DNA of 64,000 bases from Hawksworthiomyces lignivorus (lineage: Eukaryota > Ascomycota > Sordariomycetes > Ophiostomatales > Ophiostomataceae), in NCBI GenBank assembly GCA_002917075.1, contig NTMA01000051.1:222700-286699 (forward strand), read 5' to 3'. Shown one piece after another: positions 1 to 11,750 of this stretch. Numbering within the stretch: the first letter of the stretch is position 1; every line of letters begins with the position of its first letter. Below the pieces are notes generated by a model. It saw nothing but the letters and a program-made list of their open reading frames with translations, searched no databases and was not told the DNA's origin. The position numbers were made by a program, and so were the translations under genes.

Positions 1-1652
1 TACTAGTCCAAGAAGATGTCTATCTAGCCAACTATAATGTCGATTCAGAATTCGAAGTGTAAGGAATCAAACACGAGACATTTGCGTACGAAGACCTGTT
101 TAATAACCCTCTTGGGCTTCAACTGACATCTATCAGGCTAGTTGTTTTCGTAACCGGCGCTGGGTTGCCGGTTCTACTTTCCTTTTGTCGCTTCATACCT
201 TTTCCTAAACTCTGGGTTACCAAATACAATGCCGTCTTTATATACCCACCCGCCTTCGGACGCAATCACCGCGTTCCCATCTTGAAGATTGGGATCATTG
301 CAACTCGCGGCCAGGCAATATTCCTTGCATACTTCATTCTGATCAATATCACATTGTCAGCCGTAGGGTACCGTTCCAAGACGCCGAACGCCTTCTACAA
401 GACAGCTACGATAGAACTATTATATTACATTGGTAATCGCCTCGGCGTACTCTTGCTTGCCAATATCGCGCTATCCATTTTATACTCGGGCCGAAATAAT
501 GTGCTTCTGTGGGTTATGAGCTGCTCCCACTCGACCTTCTTAATGCTGTATCGCTGGGTCGCTGGTATTGCCGTTATACAAGCCTGTTTTCACTCAGCAA
601 TATATCTGCAAGTCTACCTTGAGTCTAACAAATATTCCAGCGAAACCAAACTACCTTACTGGTACTGGGGGTATAATTGTAACACTGGTCTTGATCGTGA
701 TGTTTCCACTGAGCGTCATGCCTGCTACCTGTATATCTATCAGCGGTTTGCGAATCAATGGGGCTATGAGACTTAGCTCTATATTGCCTTCACAATCTGG
801 GCTTTTGATCGAATAATGAGATTGCTACGGCTGTCGCGCAACTACGTGTTTCCGACAGCTCATCTTACCTTTCTTGACGAGGACTATATCCAAATTAAGA
901 TTCCCGGAGTTACCGCGACCGGCCAGGCATACTTATATTTTCCAACACTTAGTTGGCGTTTCTGCGAGAACCATCCTTTCTCGGTGTGCTCTTCGTGGCT
1001 TTCTGTTCCTGATGAATCTAACTCCATAGCGGGTTCCTCGGTCCCGGAAGCGGTCATCTCTGATCATCAGGAGAAAAGACTTGTTCAACACACGGCTCCT
1101 GTATCGAGTTTAAGCAATAGACAAAACCCAAAGTTACAATCTCTTGGCCTGACGTTTTACATCTGCATACGTTCTGGATTTACATCACAATTGCGCAGTG
1201 TTATGAAAGCTCCAGCGCTAATTGAATCCTCTTCTGGTAGCTCTCTCCTGTGTAACTGGCACAGTGAGCTTTTTGCAACCTCATATATTGTCCTCATTGC
1301 AGGAGGAGTCGGTATAACGGCAATAGCGCCACTGCTTCGTGTAACAACGGCCCGCGTACGTCTGTACTGGGTCTCACGGAGCAAAGTCTTGGTTGATGCC
1401 GTCAGGGCAACGTTGGGCCCAGACATATTGATACTAGATATCGTGGGCGAAATTTCCATTGGCTTAAGGTTGAACCTGAGAATTAATCTTGAATCTCAAG
1501 TCAGAGAGAATCTGGAAACTGTGGTTATTGTGTCTGGTCCTCCTGGGATGGCAGATGAAGTTAGGCTTATTGTGAGCGCTCTCGGAAGAGAGAGGAAATG
1601 TGTTGTCACACTCGTGGATGAGGCATTCGGATGGCGAGAGTATGGGGAGTGA
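1..1652 (+). pseudogene. Ferric reductase (FRE/NOX-type flavocytochrome), broken and cut by left edge
   Basis: Family members carry electrons from NADPH through FAD and two hemes across the plasma membrane to reduce Fe(III). One frame is readable from about position 63 (frame of 165-776), giving the membrane part with CRFIPFPK, a TRGQA loop and two His-containing helices (SHSTFLMLYRW, ACFHSAIYL) that would hold heme. From 816 the FAD/NADPH half is open: HPFSV (FAD), AGGVGIT (NADPH) and a GPPGMADEV C-terminal motif, ending near the usual terminal Trp. It is broken by an in-frame TAA at 60-62, a frame jump near 660-680 with loss of the sequence that should hold the next membrane helices, and TAG at 774-776 where the family has Trp. 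The first exon lies outside the window. The family assignment is firm; an intron cannot explain all the breaks. Confidence 0.85.
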
Positions 1653-2519
1653 GTCAATTAACACAGATACGCTGACGTCAGTGGGGTGAGGCCAATAGTG
1701 CTATGCCTGAATCTCTTTAAAAATTCCGCCTAGAGATGCACCGGTGCAGCAATTTTTCCTTCAGTGGCTCAAGGCTGATTTCACTGTCTCTATTATATGT
1801 GGTACTGATGCAATGTGGTAGCAGCAATTCGAAGATTCTCATTTCTTATATAGTTTAAATTAGTTTCTCCAATCGGGGACTTGAAAGAGATAGTACCGTG
1901 GCTAAATGCCTCTTCTATTCCTACTTCCCAAAACATAGTGTTTCTAGTTATCAACTCCCACGCCGTCAACTCAATGGCCAACATAAGTGTATTCCCACAC
2001 TGACTGAGTCAGTGTAGGATTAGATAGGATGAGCCATCCTTCAAGGCTAAGCCAACTGAAACCGACGACTACGATGGGTCTGTAGTTCGCTATCTCCTGA
2101 AGACAGTGGTCAATGATTCTAGGAGTCAAGGCCCTAGGAAATCGGCCTAAGTCAAAGTTGCATCTCATCTCCCATACAGCTCTTTTCTGACCGTGGGCAA
2201 CAATTGAATTTGCTACCCTCTGGTCACGTTATTGCCCATTACTCTGTCGAAAAATATACCAGAAGATTGCCAAGCACGGAGCCAGATCAGTACAGGAAGA
2301 TCATATCCTTCACTTCATTCTCTGCGGGCTACTTAGCCATTGTGCCATAAGATATTTCACTCTTCACCTTCTCCTCGTCAACCTCATCGCAATTACAGCT
2401 GTGCCAAGACTCTCGCACAATACCTAGAATCAAAAATAAACCATAATCTAACACTACTGCCAGATAGACAGAGCAAAGGCGAATTGTAGAAGCATCTAAA
2501 CTTTCGCTCAACTTCGTTG
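1653..2519. other. No recognisable gene
   Basis: Between the reductase remnant and the end of the transcription factor I see only short minus-strand open stretches (for example 1793-2168) with no recognisable motif. The minus-strand frame at 2329-2553 overlaps the transcription-factor terminus and is probably 3' UTR. Confidence 0.4.
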
Positions 2520-4503
2520 CTATAACGCTAAGTCTTCCTTCTTTGCCTTCCATAGAGCACAGTTTCCAAGTCGGACAAGCTCTAATATGAAGTTGTTGAG
2601 ATCCTGGATCTGTTTTGTTTCGCCTGCAGATAACCTGCGCAATGGGATGTTTTGAATAGCTCCAGTACTCACCACCAAAGCTTCTAGGTCCCCCTGGGCT
2701 TGTAGACCGAGCGGGTGTACAAGTACATTAACAAATAATGACATAGCCGCTACTGAAGTGTAGAAAGGAATATACCTATTAGTCCTCTTAGTCAGCGTAC
2801 AAAAAAAAACTTCACAGGTGATGGGTTGTTAAATGTGAATCGGGATTCTTCATTCTTACTGGATTGAATCCTCTTCTAGAAGTTCTATTGCTTCTTTCAG
2901 GAAGAACAGCGTAGAGCGACCGGCTTCCAAGGAAAGGTCAATGCTCGAGTGAACAACGCTGTGAAGATCTTCTGGAAGCTTGCCATCCCCGATGGTGGCC
3001 CCGCACCTTCTTACTGCCATATGAATAGTTGTCAACATGTAATGATAATCGAATTGCAATCTAATCGACTGCAGGTTGTATGCATTACTCTTCTCAGATA
3101 ACAATATGTTACGATGTGAAGGGATCGAAAGCCTGGGGCGCATGTCCATAGGCAGAGAGAGTCGCCAATGTTCAAGCTCATCATCAAGACGACGAATACT
3201 CTGTAATAGCTGACTATCGGGGGTGGTGAAAGCCTCTGGAGAGTATAGCAGACGGTACGCATTCTCCTTGATAATACCGAGACGAATATCGATGGGAAGA
3301 TGTTGAGATTCATCCGCTCCGGAATTGTTGTAGGTTATTGCCTCGTCAATCCAGTTATGATCATCTTGGAAAAATAGGTCGCAGTATTCTCCAACAAGCA
3401 AGGGGGGATTGCCGGACTGAAGTGACAAATCCTTATCCAGCACATAACAAAGCCAGAAAAGTACTCTGATATGCCGTTGCTGGCGCTCTGTGCAGGATGT
3501 TGGCGAAGGATCTCGCAGTGCCGATTTCCCGACATGTCCTCCAAGACCACATACCATGCGACATGCAATTGAGTGCAGTGAATCGACACTTTTCCAATGG
3601 CCAGTTAACGTCCGGTACATTTGCTACATCCAAAGTGAGTATGGCTATGTCTACTTGTTGTAACAGGTACCATGGGAAAACTAAACTTACAAGCATAAGG
3701 ATTGCTTGAAGAGTCTCGATATTCCATTCCATGATAAGGAGTCCCAGGAGAAATTGCGTCAAGTCGGCACACCTTTCGCCTATAATAGGAAGCGATAAAC
3801 TTTTGACATCTTTCAGACAACTCATAACGGCATGAAATGCCCAAATGCATGCGACAGCTGACAGACGCGATGGTGATGATGCCCGCCGCGGAGACTGGTA
3901 AGCTTCTACCATGGTTTCTTTAAATAGTAATCGATCAAGCACTGGGTGAAGAGACCAAGCACTCGACTGATAAAAAATCTCGAAGAGTTGAATGGTTATA
4001 TTCTCGTCTGGTAATTCATCAAGCTCATTGTAGAGACTGTATAGCTGTGGTTGGAAAGAGGTCGACAGGGGCAAATCAGTTTGAGATTCGACCAACATGA
4101 AGTTTTCCAACGGGTTTTCCTGTCCGGTATTCGAGGAAATCCACTCAAGACCCATCCCTGATAAAATTCGTATACCTTTGAAATACCAATTCTGGCCTAG
4201 ATAACGCTTGAGAAAATTGGCTGATCCATGATCAATACCGATTTTAGCGTATCTCACTCTGGTGGCGGGAATGGAACGTGCTGAGAACTTAGGGATGATG
4301 CCTTGCACACTGGTCCTAGAAGATAGACTGCACTGCTGTGCTTCGCCCTCTTGAGTGTCGCCAGGCGTTGTGCCTGTTGGGATGGGCAATACCTGATTTA
4401 GGGATTGCGTTTGCGCCTTCTCCAACTGTTCTACTCGACGTAAGAGGTTGTGTACTGCGCCTGCGTCTAATACAAACCTATCCGTGGAAGATATTTGCGT
4501 CAA
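2520..4503 (-). CDS. Fungal-specific transcription factor (fungal_trans domain), N-terminus unresolved
   Basis: Three exons can be joined: 4503-3691, 3623-2860 and 2775-2520. The introns are 3624-3690 (GTAAGT..TAG) and 2776-2859 (GTAAGA..TAG), and both restore a single frame. The product has a short coiled-coil-like start (LLRRVEQLEKAQ) and a middle-homology region with the diagnostic stretch RVLFWLCYVLDKDLSLQSG followed by PPLL and EYCDL. The C-terminus (SLFVNVLVHPL, then LVRLGNCALWKAK) is typical of these regulators. The most upstream in-frame codon is TTG, not ATG. Upstream, after an in-frame TAG, a basic RKRR..PTLCA.PKC stretch could be a decayed Zn2Cys6 cluster, but the cysteines do not fit. 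The gene may therefore lack its DNA-binding domain. No target is evident. Confidence 0.75.
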
Positions 4504-5527
4504 CAGACACTTAGGCTATGCGCACAAAGTGGGCTGGTTAATCTTACTGCCCCTTCTTTTTCTTATGCTTTTCTCTTGCAAATGTGCAAGATAGATTGTG
4601 GTGGCGACACCAATCACAAGGATTGCCTGGATTTGGAATGGAACATTGGATCTGGCAACAGAGAGTATGGGCATATCAGTGCTGCTCCCTAAAGATGCAG
4701 TCGATGTAGGAATATTATCGCTTCGGTATAGATACCTTCCGTTTATAGCAAACATCGCATGCTCGTCTAGGAGGCATCATGAACAGAAAGCAGTTTGCAG
4801 AGGGATCAATGATATGGCCGTCGGAAGCATCGGAGTCCGTGAAATTGTTCCAGGGTACTTGAGGACGGGATATCTGTTTGAAATCACAATAAAATCTGTA
4901 GCCTAAGCAACAATGGTTAAGGCCTACGGAGTATTAATAGTGGGCTTCGGCGGAAGGAGGTGTTCCGATTATATAAGAAACGAGAAGGGCCAGCTCGCAA
5001 ACCGATAGATATGCCCCCCATGTGTTGGGACTACGTAGGTGTCGTAGTATTCTGTAGTTGTGCATCATTCTATTGGATGTGGACTCGAGCTAAACTTCAT
5101 GAAAGGAGAGAGGGTGGAGAAAAAGAGGGGCTATGCTCGGTCTTTGAAAATCTTATTGGCGAATGTATGACATAATCGGACATGCGGTCTCCGACATTTG
5201 CCTACAGATGGCGGCGTCTAAGAGGCCTCGGAAAGAAAGTACGGGTCAGGTTAAAGGGGCCGTCCACTACTAGCTCTTCCTAGGTCTTGACTGAGGGACT
5301 ACTCATAGATTCTTGTTATACGACGCCAGGCTGATATTGGTCTGGAATCTAAGTTAAAGCAAGGTGGTTGTTTTATTACTTAAGAACCGTATGAAGAATC
5401 CCCGACCTTCTCAACACTTTCATATTGTTATCCTCTTCTACACATGAGCCAACAACACCAGGTACTTTCCTTACTTACAGAAGCTGTGACAACTGCACCC
5501 CAAAGTTGTTTATTCTAACCTTGCAAG
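4504..5527. other. Intergenic; no convincing gene
   Basis: Short overlapping frames on both strands (for example 4598-4906 +) have no family resemblance. The 3' part (about 5300-5527) is the upstream region of the kelch gene. The minus-strand 4516-4755 frame may contain the lost 5' exon of the transcription factor. Confidence 0.4.
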
Positions 5528-6597
5528 ATGGCTATCACCTCAGTGAAGTGGTCTCGCATTGTCTCTGACTCGCGTCTTCGTCGATCATCCCAGGCTCTCT
5601 CTGTGATTAACAAGAAGGCCTATATTTTTGGTGGAGAGCTGGTTGCCCGACAACCGCTCGATAATAAGCTAGATGTTATCGAGGTAGACCAAGATTCAGG
5701 TAGAAGAAGACTACCTGAGGCAAATATAGTTTCGCTATTGCTAACATCATTATAGAATCGCCTATGCAAACGATATCTGCGACAGAAGATGCTCCAACAC
5801 CTCGGGTTGGCAGTCCTAGTACTAGGACAAATGGCACCCTTTGGATTTTTTCCGGTCGTGGTGGCCTTGAGATGCAGCCAATCGAAGAGAGAGGTGCATT
5901 ATGGAGCTATAAAGTGGAAAAGGATCAATGGGAGATGATCAAGCCTGCCAACGTTACTGCGCCATATCCGGCAGGCAGAAGTTTCCATTGCATTACCTCG
6001 GATGGAGAAAATAAAATTTATGTCCATTCCGGATGCCCTGAAACAGGGCGGCTGCTAGACCTGTGGGCGTTTGACCTCCAGAACAGAACTTGGTTAGAAC
6101 TACCATCAGCGCCTGCACCAGCAAGGGGGGGAGCCTCCATTGCATACCTGTCTGGAAGGCTTTATCGCCTGAATGGTTTCGACGGGAACAGGGAACAGGG
6201 AGGCACTTTAGATATATTTGACATTGCCACGAGCTCCTGGACTGTGAGGCATTACAAGCCGGATGGCGACGATGGCCCGGAAGCTAGAAGCGTTTCGGCT
6301 TTGCTACCCGTAACGATACACAGCAAAGAGTATCTCATTACTCTGTTTGGCGAGCGAGACCCTAGCTCTCTTGGACATGCCGGTGCAGGCAAGATGTTAG
6401 GTGATGCATGGGCATGGAGCGTTCAACAGGAGAACTGGCAAAAGCTTGAAATGACCAATGATACCCCAGAACCACGGGGATGGTTCGACGCAGACGTTGT
6501 AAATGACAATAACGTATCGTGCACAGTCATTGTGCATGGCGGACTTAACGAGCAAAATGAGCGGCTGGGTGACATTTGGTCCTTGACACTTATGTAA
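5528..6597 (+). CDS. Kelch-repeat beta-propeller protein
   Basis: Exon 1 is 5528-5699 and exon 2 is 5756-6597. The 56-bp intron has a GT..AG border and a GCTAAC branch site, and splicing gives about 337 residues in one frame. Kelch blades are visible as repeated glycine pairs followed by a spaced Trp/Tyr: KAYIFGGELV, LWIFSGRGG, KIYVHSGCPETG, RLYRLNGFDG, YLITLFGERD and VIVHGGLNE, each followed by a W-containing strand such as LWAFDLQNRTWLELP. The single-domain, kelch-only layout resembles fungal relatives of plant nitrile-specifier proteins, but no enzymatic role can be read from sequence. No signal peptide is seen, so a cytosolic location is likely. The gene looks intact, and a truncated LINE lies about 120 bp downstream. 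Confidence 0.85.
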
Positions 6598-6719
6598 GGT
6601 GCAGAATTGACAGTTAGCTATTTCGAACGTTACTTGCCTGCTTACTCTGCTTACTCGGTCTGTGGCAACTGAGCTGAAGTACCCAGGGGGCTCGTGATAC
6701 CTTACACCGCAAACAGGGT

Positions 6720-7118
6720 CGTAATAGAGCTCTGCACATGGAGACAGCAGAGGAGACCTCACTAGAAGCCGCCGAAGAGATCCCGAAGACCGCTGAGGAG
6801 GTTGCAGAGGCCGTGGCAGAGGCGGCAGAGGAAGCGGCAGAGGAGGCCGCAGCAGAGGCCGCCAGGGTGACAACTGAGGAAACAGCAGAAAAGTCGGAGG
6901 TGGCGGAGATGAGAGAAGCCTTTGAAAGGCTGTGATGAAAGCAGCCGAAGAGATAGCAGAAGGGCTGTCAGGGCCGACGAGGCACCCATACACACATACC
7001 ACAACTGTACCTTATCTGTTGTAACACTTAGTACTATAGCGGTTTCTGCCTCGGGAGGGTTCCGTTAGCTTAGGCGTTACATAACCAGGATTGTCTGAAA
7101 TATAAGATGATGAAACTT
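6720..7118 (+). mobile_element. 5'-truncated LINE copy (3' end only)
   Basis: The open frame 6738-6935 encodes an EAAEE-rich tail that matches the C-terminus of the full LINE ORF2 at 52430-52577, ending in the same REAFERL. The following 3' UTR, with the block GGTTTCTGCCTCGGGAGGG and then CCGTTAGCTTAGGCGTTACAT, matches 52680-52730. It is flanked by an 8-bp target duplication AACAGGGT (6712-6719 and 7119-7126). This is a dead-on-arrival insertion of the same family as the LINE inside the helicase gene, so the small ORF is not a cellular gene. Confidence 0.9.
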
Positions 7119-7126
7119 AACAGGGT

Positions 7127-8229
7127 TTATTTCTCTGGCTGACAGTAAGCAGCGAGCTGTCGAGCTTTTAAATGTTCATTCTCAGTATTTTGTTCTTAGA
7201 GAGATGATCGAAACGACTATGAATTTTTTTTAGAGAGGTAGATAGATCGGAGAAGCAGCAGCAAGTGTAAAGAAAAGTACAAAGCTATATCTTGGACGCA
7301 GCCTTCCTCATAAGCATATTTGATGCCCAATTTAAGCCAAACTTCGGTAAGTATGTACTCTTCTGTGTGATATATCAACTCCTTAATCGACAAAAAAAAA
7401 AAAACTCCTCAACCTGGATTTTAACGTTCTCATGAAAAAAAAAAAAAAAATTTAACTTCATTTTTCAAACGACAGTTTTTTTTGGTATCGTTCGAGCTTT
7501 CTGATGCAGAAAATGCTGAGTTTCAATAGTCGCTGTCGCCTACGACTACGTCCTATTCTTGAAGTTTCGAATCTATTATTACAATAGGACCAAGACCAAA
7601 AAGCTAACACAGATAATGTATTTAAACCCACGAAACCACAAGATGATGATTCATGAAAGAAAACTTCCTATTTATCGGAATGTTTAATAACGGAGTAATG
7701 CGGAGCAATTAAAGACCAACGGGAACGGTGCTGACCATAGAAGGTCAAGCACGGAATAACGGAAATATAGCACTGAGTATTTCCGCTCTGAAGAAGGAAA
7801 TGGAGAAGATATTTTGTTTGATTTCTATGGGGTACTTAGCACCATTGCGGAATACCGGATATATAGTTGACAAAGCTACCCGTGTAAATCTTTTATAATT
7901 TTACGAGTAGAGGTCCTAGGTACCTCTCCTAGATGAGAATCGCGTGCTTGATGTATAAGTTTTTTGTAAATTTGTTGTTTTAGAGACATGTAAAGCTAAT
8001 AGTAATTGCAGAAGTAGTCAAACCTCCAATGAAGCTTTTCAAATCCATGTAATTTTATATTGGCATTTTGAAATGCCAGGGGAGTCCATTGTTGTCTCGA
8101 TGATATAAAGGATACCTTGCCAATTGGCGAAGATTGGCGATTTTTGTTGTGAAACCTTTTTCGGTAGCAAATACAACTTTAATAAACGAAAAGCTCAAAT
8201 CTTATTTTGAGCAAAACTAACACGTTAGG
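7127..8229. other. AT-rich upstream region of the MFS exporter
   Basis: No gene is seen. The stretch carries A-tracts near 7391-7403 and 7435-7450 and several weak direct repeats (TTGGCGAAGATTGGCGA near 8120). It presumably holds the promoter of the transporter starting at 8230. Confidence 0.4.
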
Positions 8230-9941
8230 ATGTCATCCAAGCCATCGTCGCCCACTTTTGACATTTCTAGGTTTGCAGCGAAGTCAAACACGAAAGGTGG
8301 AATCAATATGACACTTTCAGATGAAGACAACACCGGCGTCCAGATGCGCGACGTTGAAGATGAGGAACAATATAATGGAGCCGATCTCCAGCTTCAATCC
8401 TCTTGCGCTCAGTCTGCCTGGATATCTGAGCAGATGTCTCTCCCACGAGAGGTCCTTGTTGTCGGCATCTGCTGTGCCGCACAGTTTACTACCCGTAAGT
8501 CCCCATTCCAGCCTGTGGCATCTTGCACCGCCGGTTGCATATTTTAGACTGTTGGCTAATATCACTGGCTTTGTCTTTAGAGGCGGGATTCACAACATCT
8601 ATGGTTCTTCTCAATGTTATCGGTGGTAGCTTTGGCGTCAGTAATCCGACCAAACTTAGCTGGGCAGTTGCAGGCTATAGCCTGACCGTTGGCACATTTA
8701 TCCTTTTCTCTGGTCGCTTGGGTGATGTTTTTGGGTATAAGAAGATTCTCCTCATCGGCTTTCTCTGGTATGCTCTCTGGTCCATCGTCGCTGGTGTGAG
8801 CGTTTACGCCAACTATGTTCTGTTTGTTTTTGCGCGGGTCCTTCAGGGCATAGGCCCGGCCCTGTGTCTTGCCAATGCGCTTGCTATCATCGGTGCCGCC
8901 TACCCGCCAGGCTACCGCAAGGCTATTGTCTTCTCACTTTTTGGTGCTAGCGCACCCATCGGCGCCATAGCCGGTGTCGCAGCAGGAGCGGCCTTGGCGA
9001 TCGAATGGTGGCCATGGGCGTTCTGGTCTTTGGCAATAACACTGGTGCTTCTAACTGTGATTGGCTACGTCGCCATCCCAGATTCTTCGCATACACCGGT
9101 GCTTTTGCCGTCAGTAGGTGGTCTCTGGAAAGAGCTCGACATCCCAGGAACAGTTATCGGTGTCTCAGGTCTTATCCTATTTAACTTCGCTTGGAACCAG
9201 GCACCACTCACCGGCTGGCGATCCGCTCAGATTATTGTCACGCTAGTTCTAGGACTGGTATTGATCTGTGCATTCTTCATTATTGAGATTCGATACGCCA
9301 GTAAGCCGCTGCTCCCTTTCGATGCTGTCAACATCGAAGTAGGGTTCGTGCTTCTGGTAATCGTCTTAGGCTGGGCCACTTTCGGTATTTGGTCTCTATA
9401 TTTCGTCCGCATCAATGAAGAAATCCGCCACTTATCGCCTATTCATACTGTAGCATGGATGAGCGCCGTTGTCCCCGCTGGTTTTATTGCGGCCATGATC
9501 ACGGCCTACCTGCTTGGTCCTCTCAAATTTACTCCCCCGGCCGTTATGTCTATGGCCTTGTGCTGGTTCTTAGTGGGTGTCGTCCTCATTGCAACCATGC
9601 CACCTACACAGAACTACTGGGCACAATCCTTTGTATCCACAGTGGTGACCCCATTGGGGATGGACATGAGCTTTCCTGCTGCCACGCTGATCGTGTCCAA
9701 CGCAGTGAAAAAAGAGCACCAAGGTATTGGTGCAAGTCTTATTGTTACGGTTGTCAATTACGGCATTTCTCTTGGCGTCGGTTTTGCAGGCACTGTCGAA
9801 GTCCACGTCAATAATGGCGGCAACACAAGCACTGATCTCTTAAAGGGGTTTCGTGGGGCACTTTATCTCGGTATTGGCCTTTCAGGCTTGGGTGTTTTGA
9901 TTTGTGTGATCTTTTTTGTAAAACAGTATTATCGACACTGA
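8230..9941 (+). CDS. MFS drug:H+ antiporter, DHA2-like (14 TM)
   Basis: Exons 8230-8494 and 8581-9941 are joined by an 86-bp GTAAGT..TAG intron; the spliced junction reads QFTTQAGFTTS. The product is about 541 residues: a hydrophilic, acidic N-terminal tail of roughly 70 residues followed by about 14 hydrophobic segments. Motif A is clear (GRLGDVFGYKK after the second helix), as is the RVLQGIGPAL signature of helix 4 and the GASAPIGAIAG antiporter motif C in helix 5. Family members export toxic compounds or metabolites at the plasma membrane. No stop or frameshift is seen. The nearest neighbours are transposon debris, so context gives no substrate. Confidence 0.88.
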
Positions 9942-9961
9942 ATCAAAACTGGTGCGCTAGG

Positions 9962-10137
9962 TGTTGAGCAGTGCTATAATACCATACCTGTAGGCCGATA
10001 CCGTACACCTATCACTTGAATACCGTGGCCATGCACTGTATATAGTACTATATAGAGAGGGCTCCTCGTTCTGCTTCCCTCTAGGATATTCTTTTTGGCC
10101 TCTCTTAATCAATGGCTCTACTCAAATTAGCTTGACA
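9962..10137 (+). repeat. Copia-family LTR, plus orientation
   Basis: It starts TGTTGAGCAGTGC and ends GCTTGACA. It matches the 3' LTR at 16733-16910 along its length, including the internal TATATAG-AGAGGGCTCCTCG block. No matching 5-bp duplication is seen at the borders (left CTAGG, right AGGCA), so it may be a solo LTR or a recombined copy. Confidence 0.85.
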
Positions 10138-10794
10138 AGGCATTTAGTGATGATATTCGTGGTGTTTCTACAGGCTTTGGTTGGTTGCGTGGCATTTACA
10201 TAAATTATTTTATACAGACAGGCCTGTCTGTCTAGTGGGCACCAGATCAAAGGTTTTCAGTCTTACACAGGCATATTATGTCTTCTTCCTTCTACATTAG
10301 ATTCCACGACCACGGCCCCAGGAAAAGTCTTATAACTTGGTGACCTGTCATTAAAATGATAAAGACAATAAGATAAAATAAAAAAATAAGATAGGAGAGG
10401 GATTGCTTGTTTGAGTAGGAGTCAGGACGCAAAAAAAAGATGGGCGATGAGGGACGGGATGCAAACTGGCAGTGGTTAATTGTATGGTTGACGGGGACGG
10501 AATGCAGAGCGGACTGACCCTGTAGGCCACTGTCCATGTTGTTAATGTGTTGGCAATTCCATTTTCTGTGCGATCCCAGAGAGTTCAACTGCTAGAATTT
10601 GGCTCGGATAGAGTTTGGGATCTGCATGGTGGGCTCCAGGCGCCGTGCTCGACAATCCAGCCCAGAACGACGATGCGGGACCGCTAGCAACCACATTGTC
10701 TATTATACTGCCCGCCGCGCCCAGTTTCCTCTCAAGTATCCGCCGCTTCCGACCTCCCCAGAGCGCCCACCCGACCAACGCTAGGGCTACCATA
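10138..10794. other. Spacer between two opposed LTRs
   Basis: No clear gene. There is a perfect 18-bp palindrome (ACAGACAGG then CCTGTCTGT) at 10214-10231. Minus-strand frames (10292-10588, 10542-10793) start directly inside the minus-strand LTR and could be leader or gag debris of that element, but no gag motif is visible. Confidence 0.35.
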
Positions 10795-10972
10795 TGTCAA
10801 GCCAGTTTGAGTAGAGCCATTGATTCGGAGAGGCCAAAAGGATATCCTAGAGGGAGGCAGGGCGAGGAGCCCTCTCTATATAGTGCTATATACAATGTAT
10901 CACCACAATGTTCAAGTGATAGGCATACGGTATCAACCTCCAGGCATTGTAATATATAAGCACTGCTCAACA
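10795..10972 (-). repeat. Copia-family LTR, minus orientation
   Basis: Its reverse complement starts TGTTGAGCAGTGC and ends GCTTGACA. It is 178 bp, the same length as the 16733-16910 LTR. Short CATA repeats abut both ends (10791-10794 and 10973-10976), compatible with a solo LTR, though not a clean 5-bp duplication. Confidence 0.85.
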
Positions 10973-11750
10973 CATAATGAGAACGAGACGGGCTGACCCC
11001 TCGACTCTATCTAACCACTAAGACCACCACAACTCATCAGCATTGCACAGAGTAGCCTTTACGTCTGATTTGGAGGCTGCGAGACTTTACCACTCCAAGG
11101 AGGGCACGAAGTGGCCTCCCTTGCTGTGTAGGCGGGATGGTTATGTGATGAGGCTGCAGCAGACTTCGGCCAGGCCAGCTTCTGGCCTACGGCCAGAGGC
11201 CTATTTCGATTCTCAACTAATTCGCAACCAAATGACTTTATTTAAGTCCTCACGAATAGCCCCTTCCCCGATCGAGTGCCTTATATCTTCAGAAGGTGTA
11301 CCTGCCTCTTCTATCTAGTGAAAAAAGCCAGGAGTCTGGCTCTCTCTTTCGTTTGGCCATGGGCGGGTGAGAGAGGGCAGAATTGCTCTAGACAGCTAAA
11401 TCCTCCACCATACAGCACTGCGTAAGGGTCATCGCACCCTATAACTCAATATACTTTGTTGTTATATATATTATTTGGCTCAGACAAAATAATGAACAAG
11501 ATTTTATCTTGATATCAAACAGACACTTAAGTCTTCTTAATCAACTTATAATAGGTCTAAGTGACTTTGTAACAACCAATTTTTAAACCAAAATTGGATT
11601 TTCTTTTTTCACGAACCATAACATAAAAAAACGGAGAAGAAATATATATATTGTGCTATTGTTAATTTAGTTCTAGATTTAATGACATCCAAAAAAAAAA
11701 AAAAAAAATTAGGAGGGAGACGGTCATATTTATATTTTTTCCTAAAAGAA
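10973..11750. other. Intergenic; hairpins and A-tract
   Basis: No supported gene (the 11043-11318 frame has no recognisable motif). Overlapping hairpins AGGCCAG..CTGGCCT and TCTGGCC-TAC-GGCCAGA lie at 11172-11197, and a poly-A run of about 18 at 11691-11708 sits just past the 3' end of the RraA-type gene. Confidence 0.4.

Noticed and set aside
6397..7004. Minus-strand open frames of 201 and 80 codons over the kelch end and truncated LINE
   Set aside because: Pro/Leu/Cys-rich shadows of the plus-strand kelch exon and the EAAEE-rich LINE tail; no family motif.
10301..10324. Look-alike of the palindrome array (TTCCACGACC-AC-GGCCCCAGGAA)
   Set aside because: A single copy with a poorly matched right arm and no neighbouring copies; probably chance.
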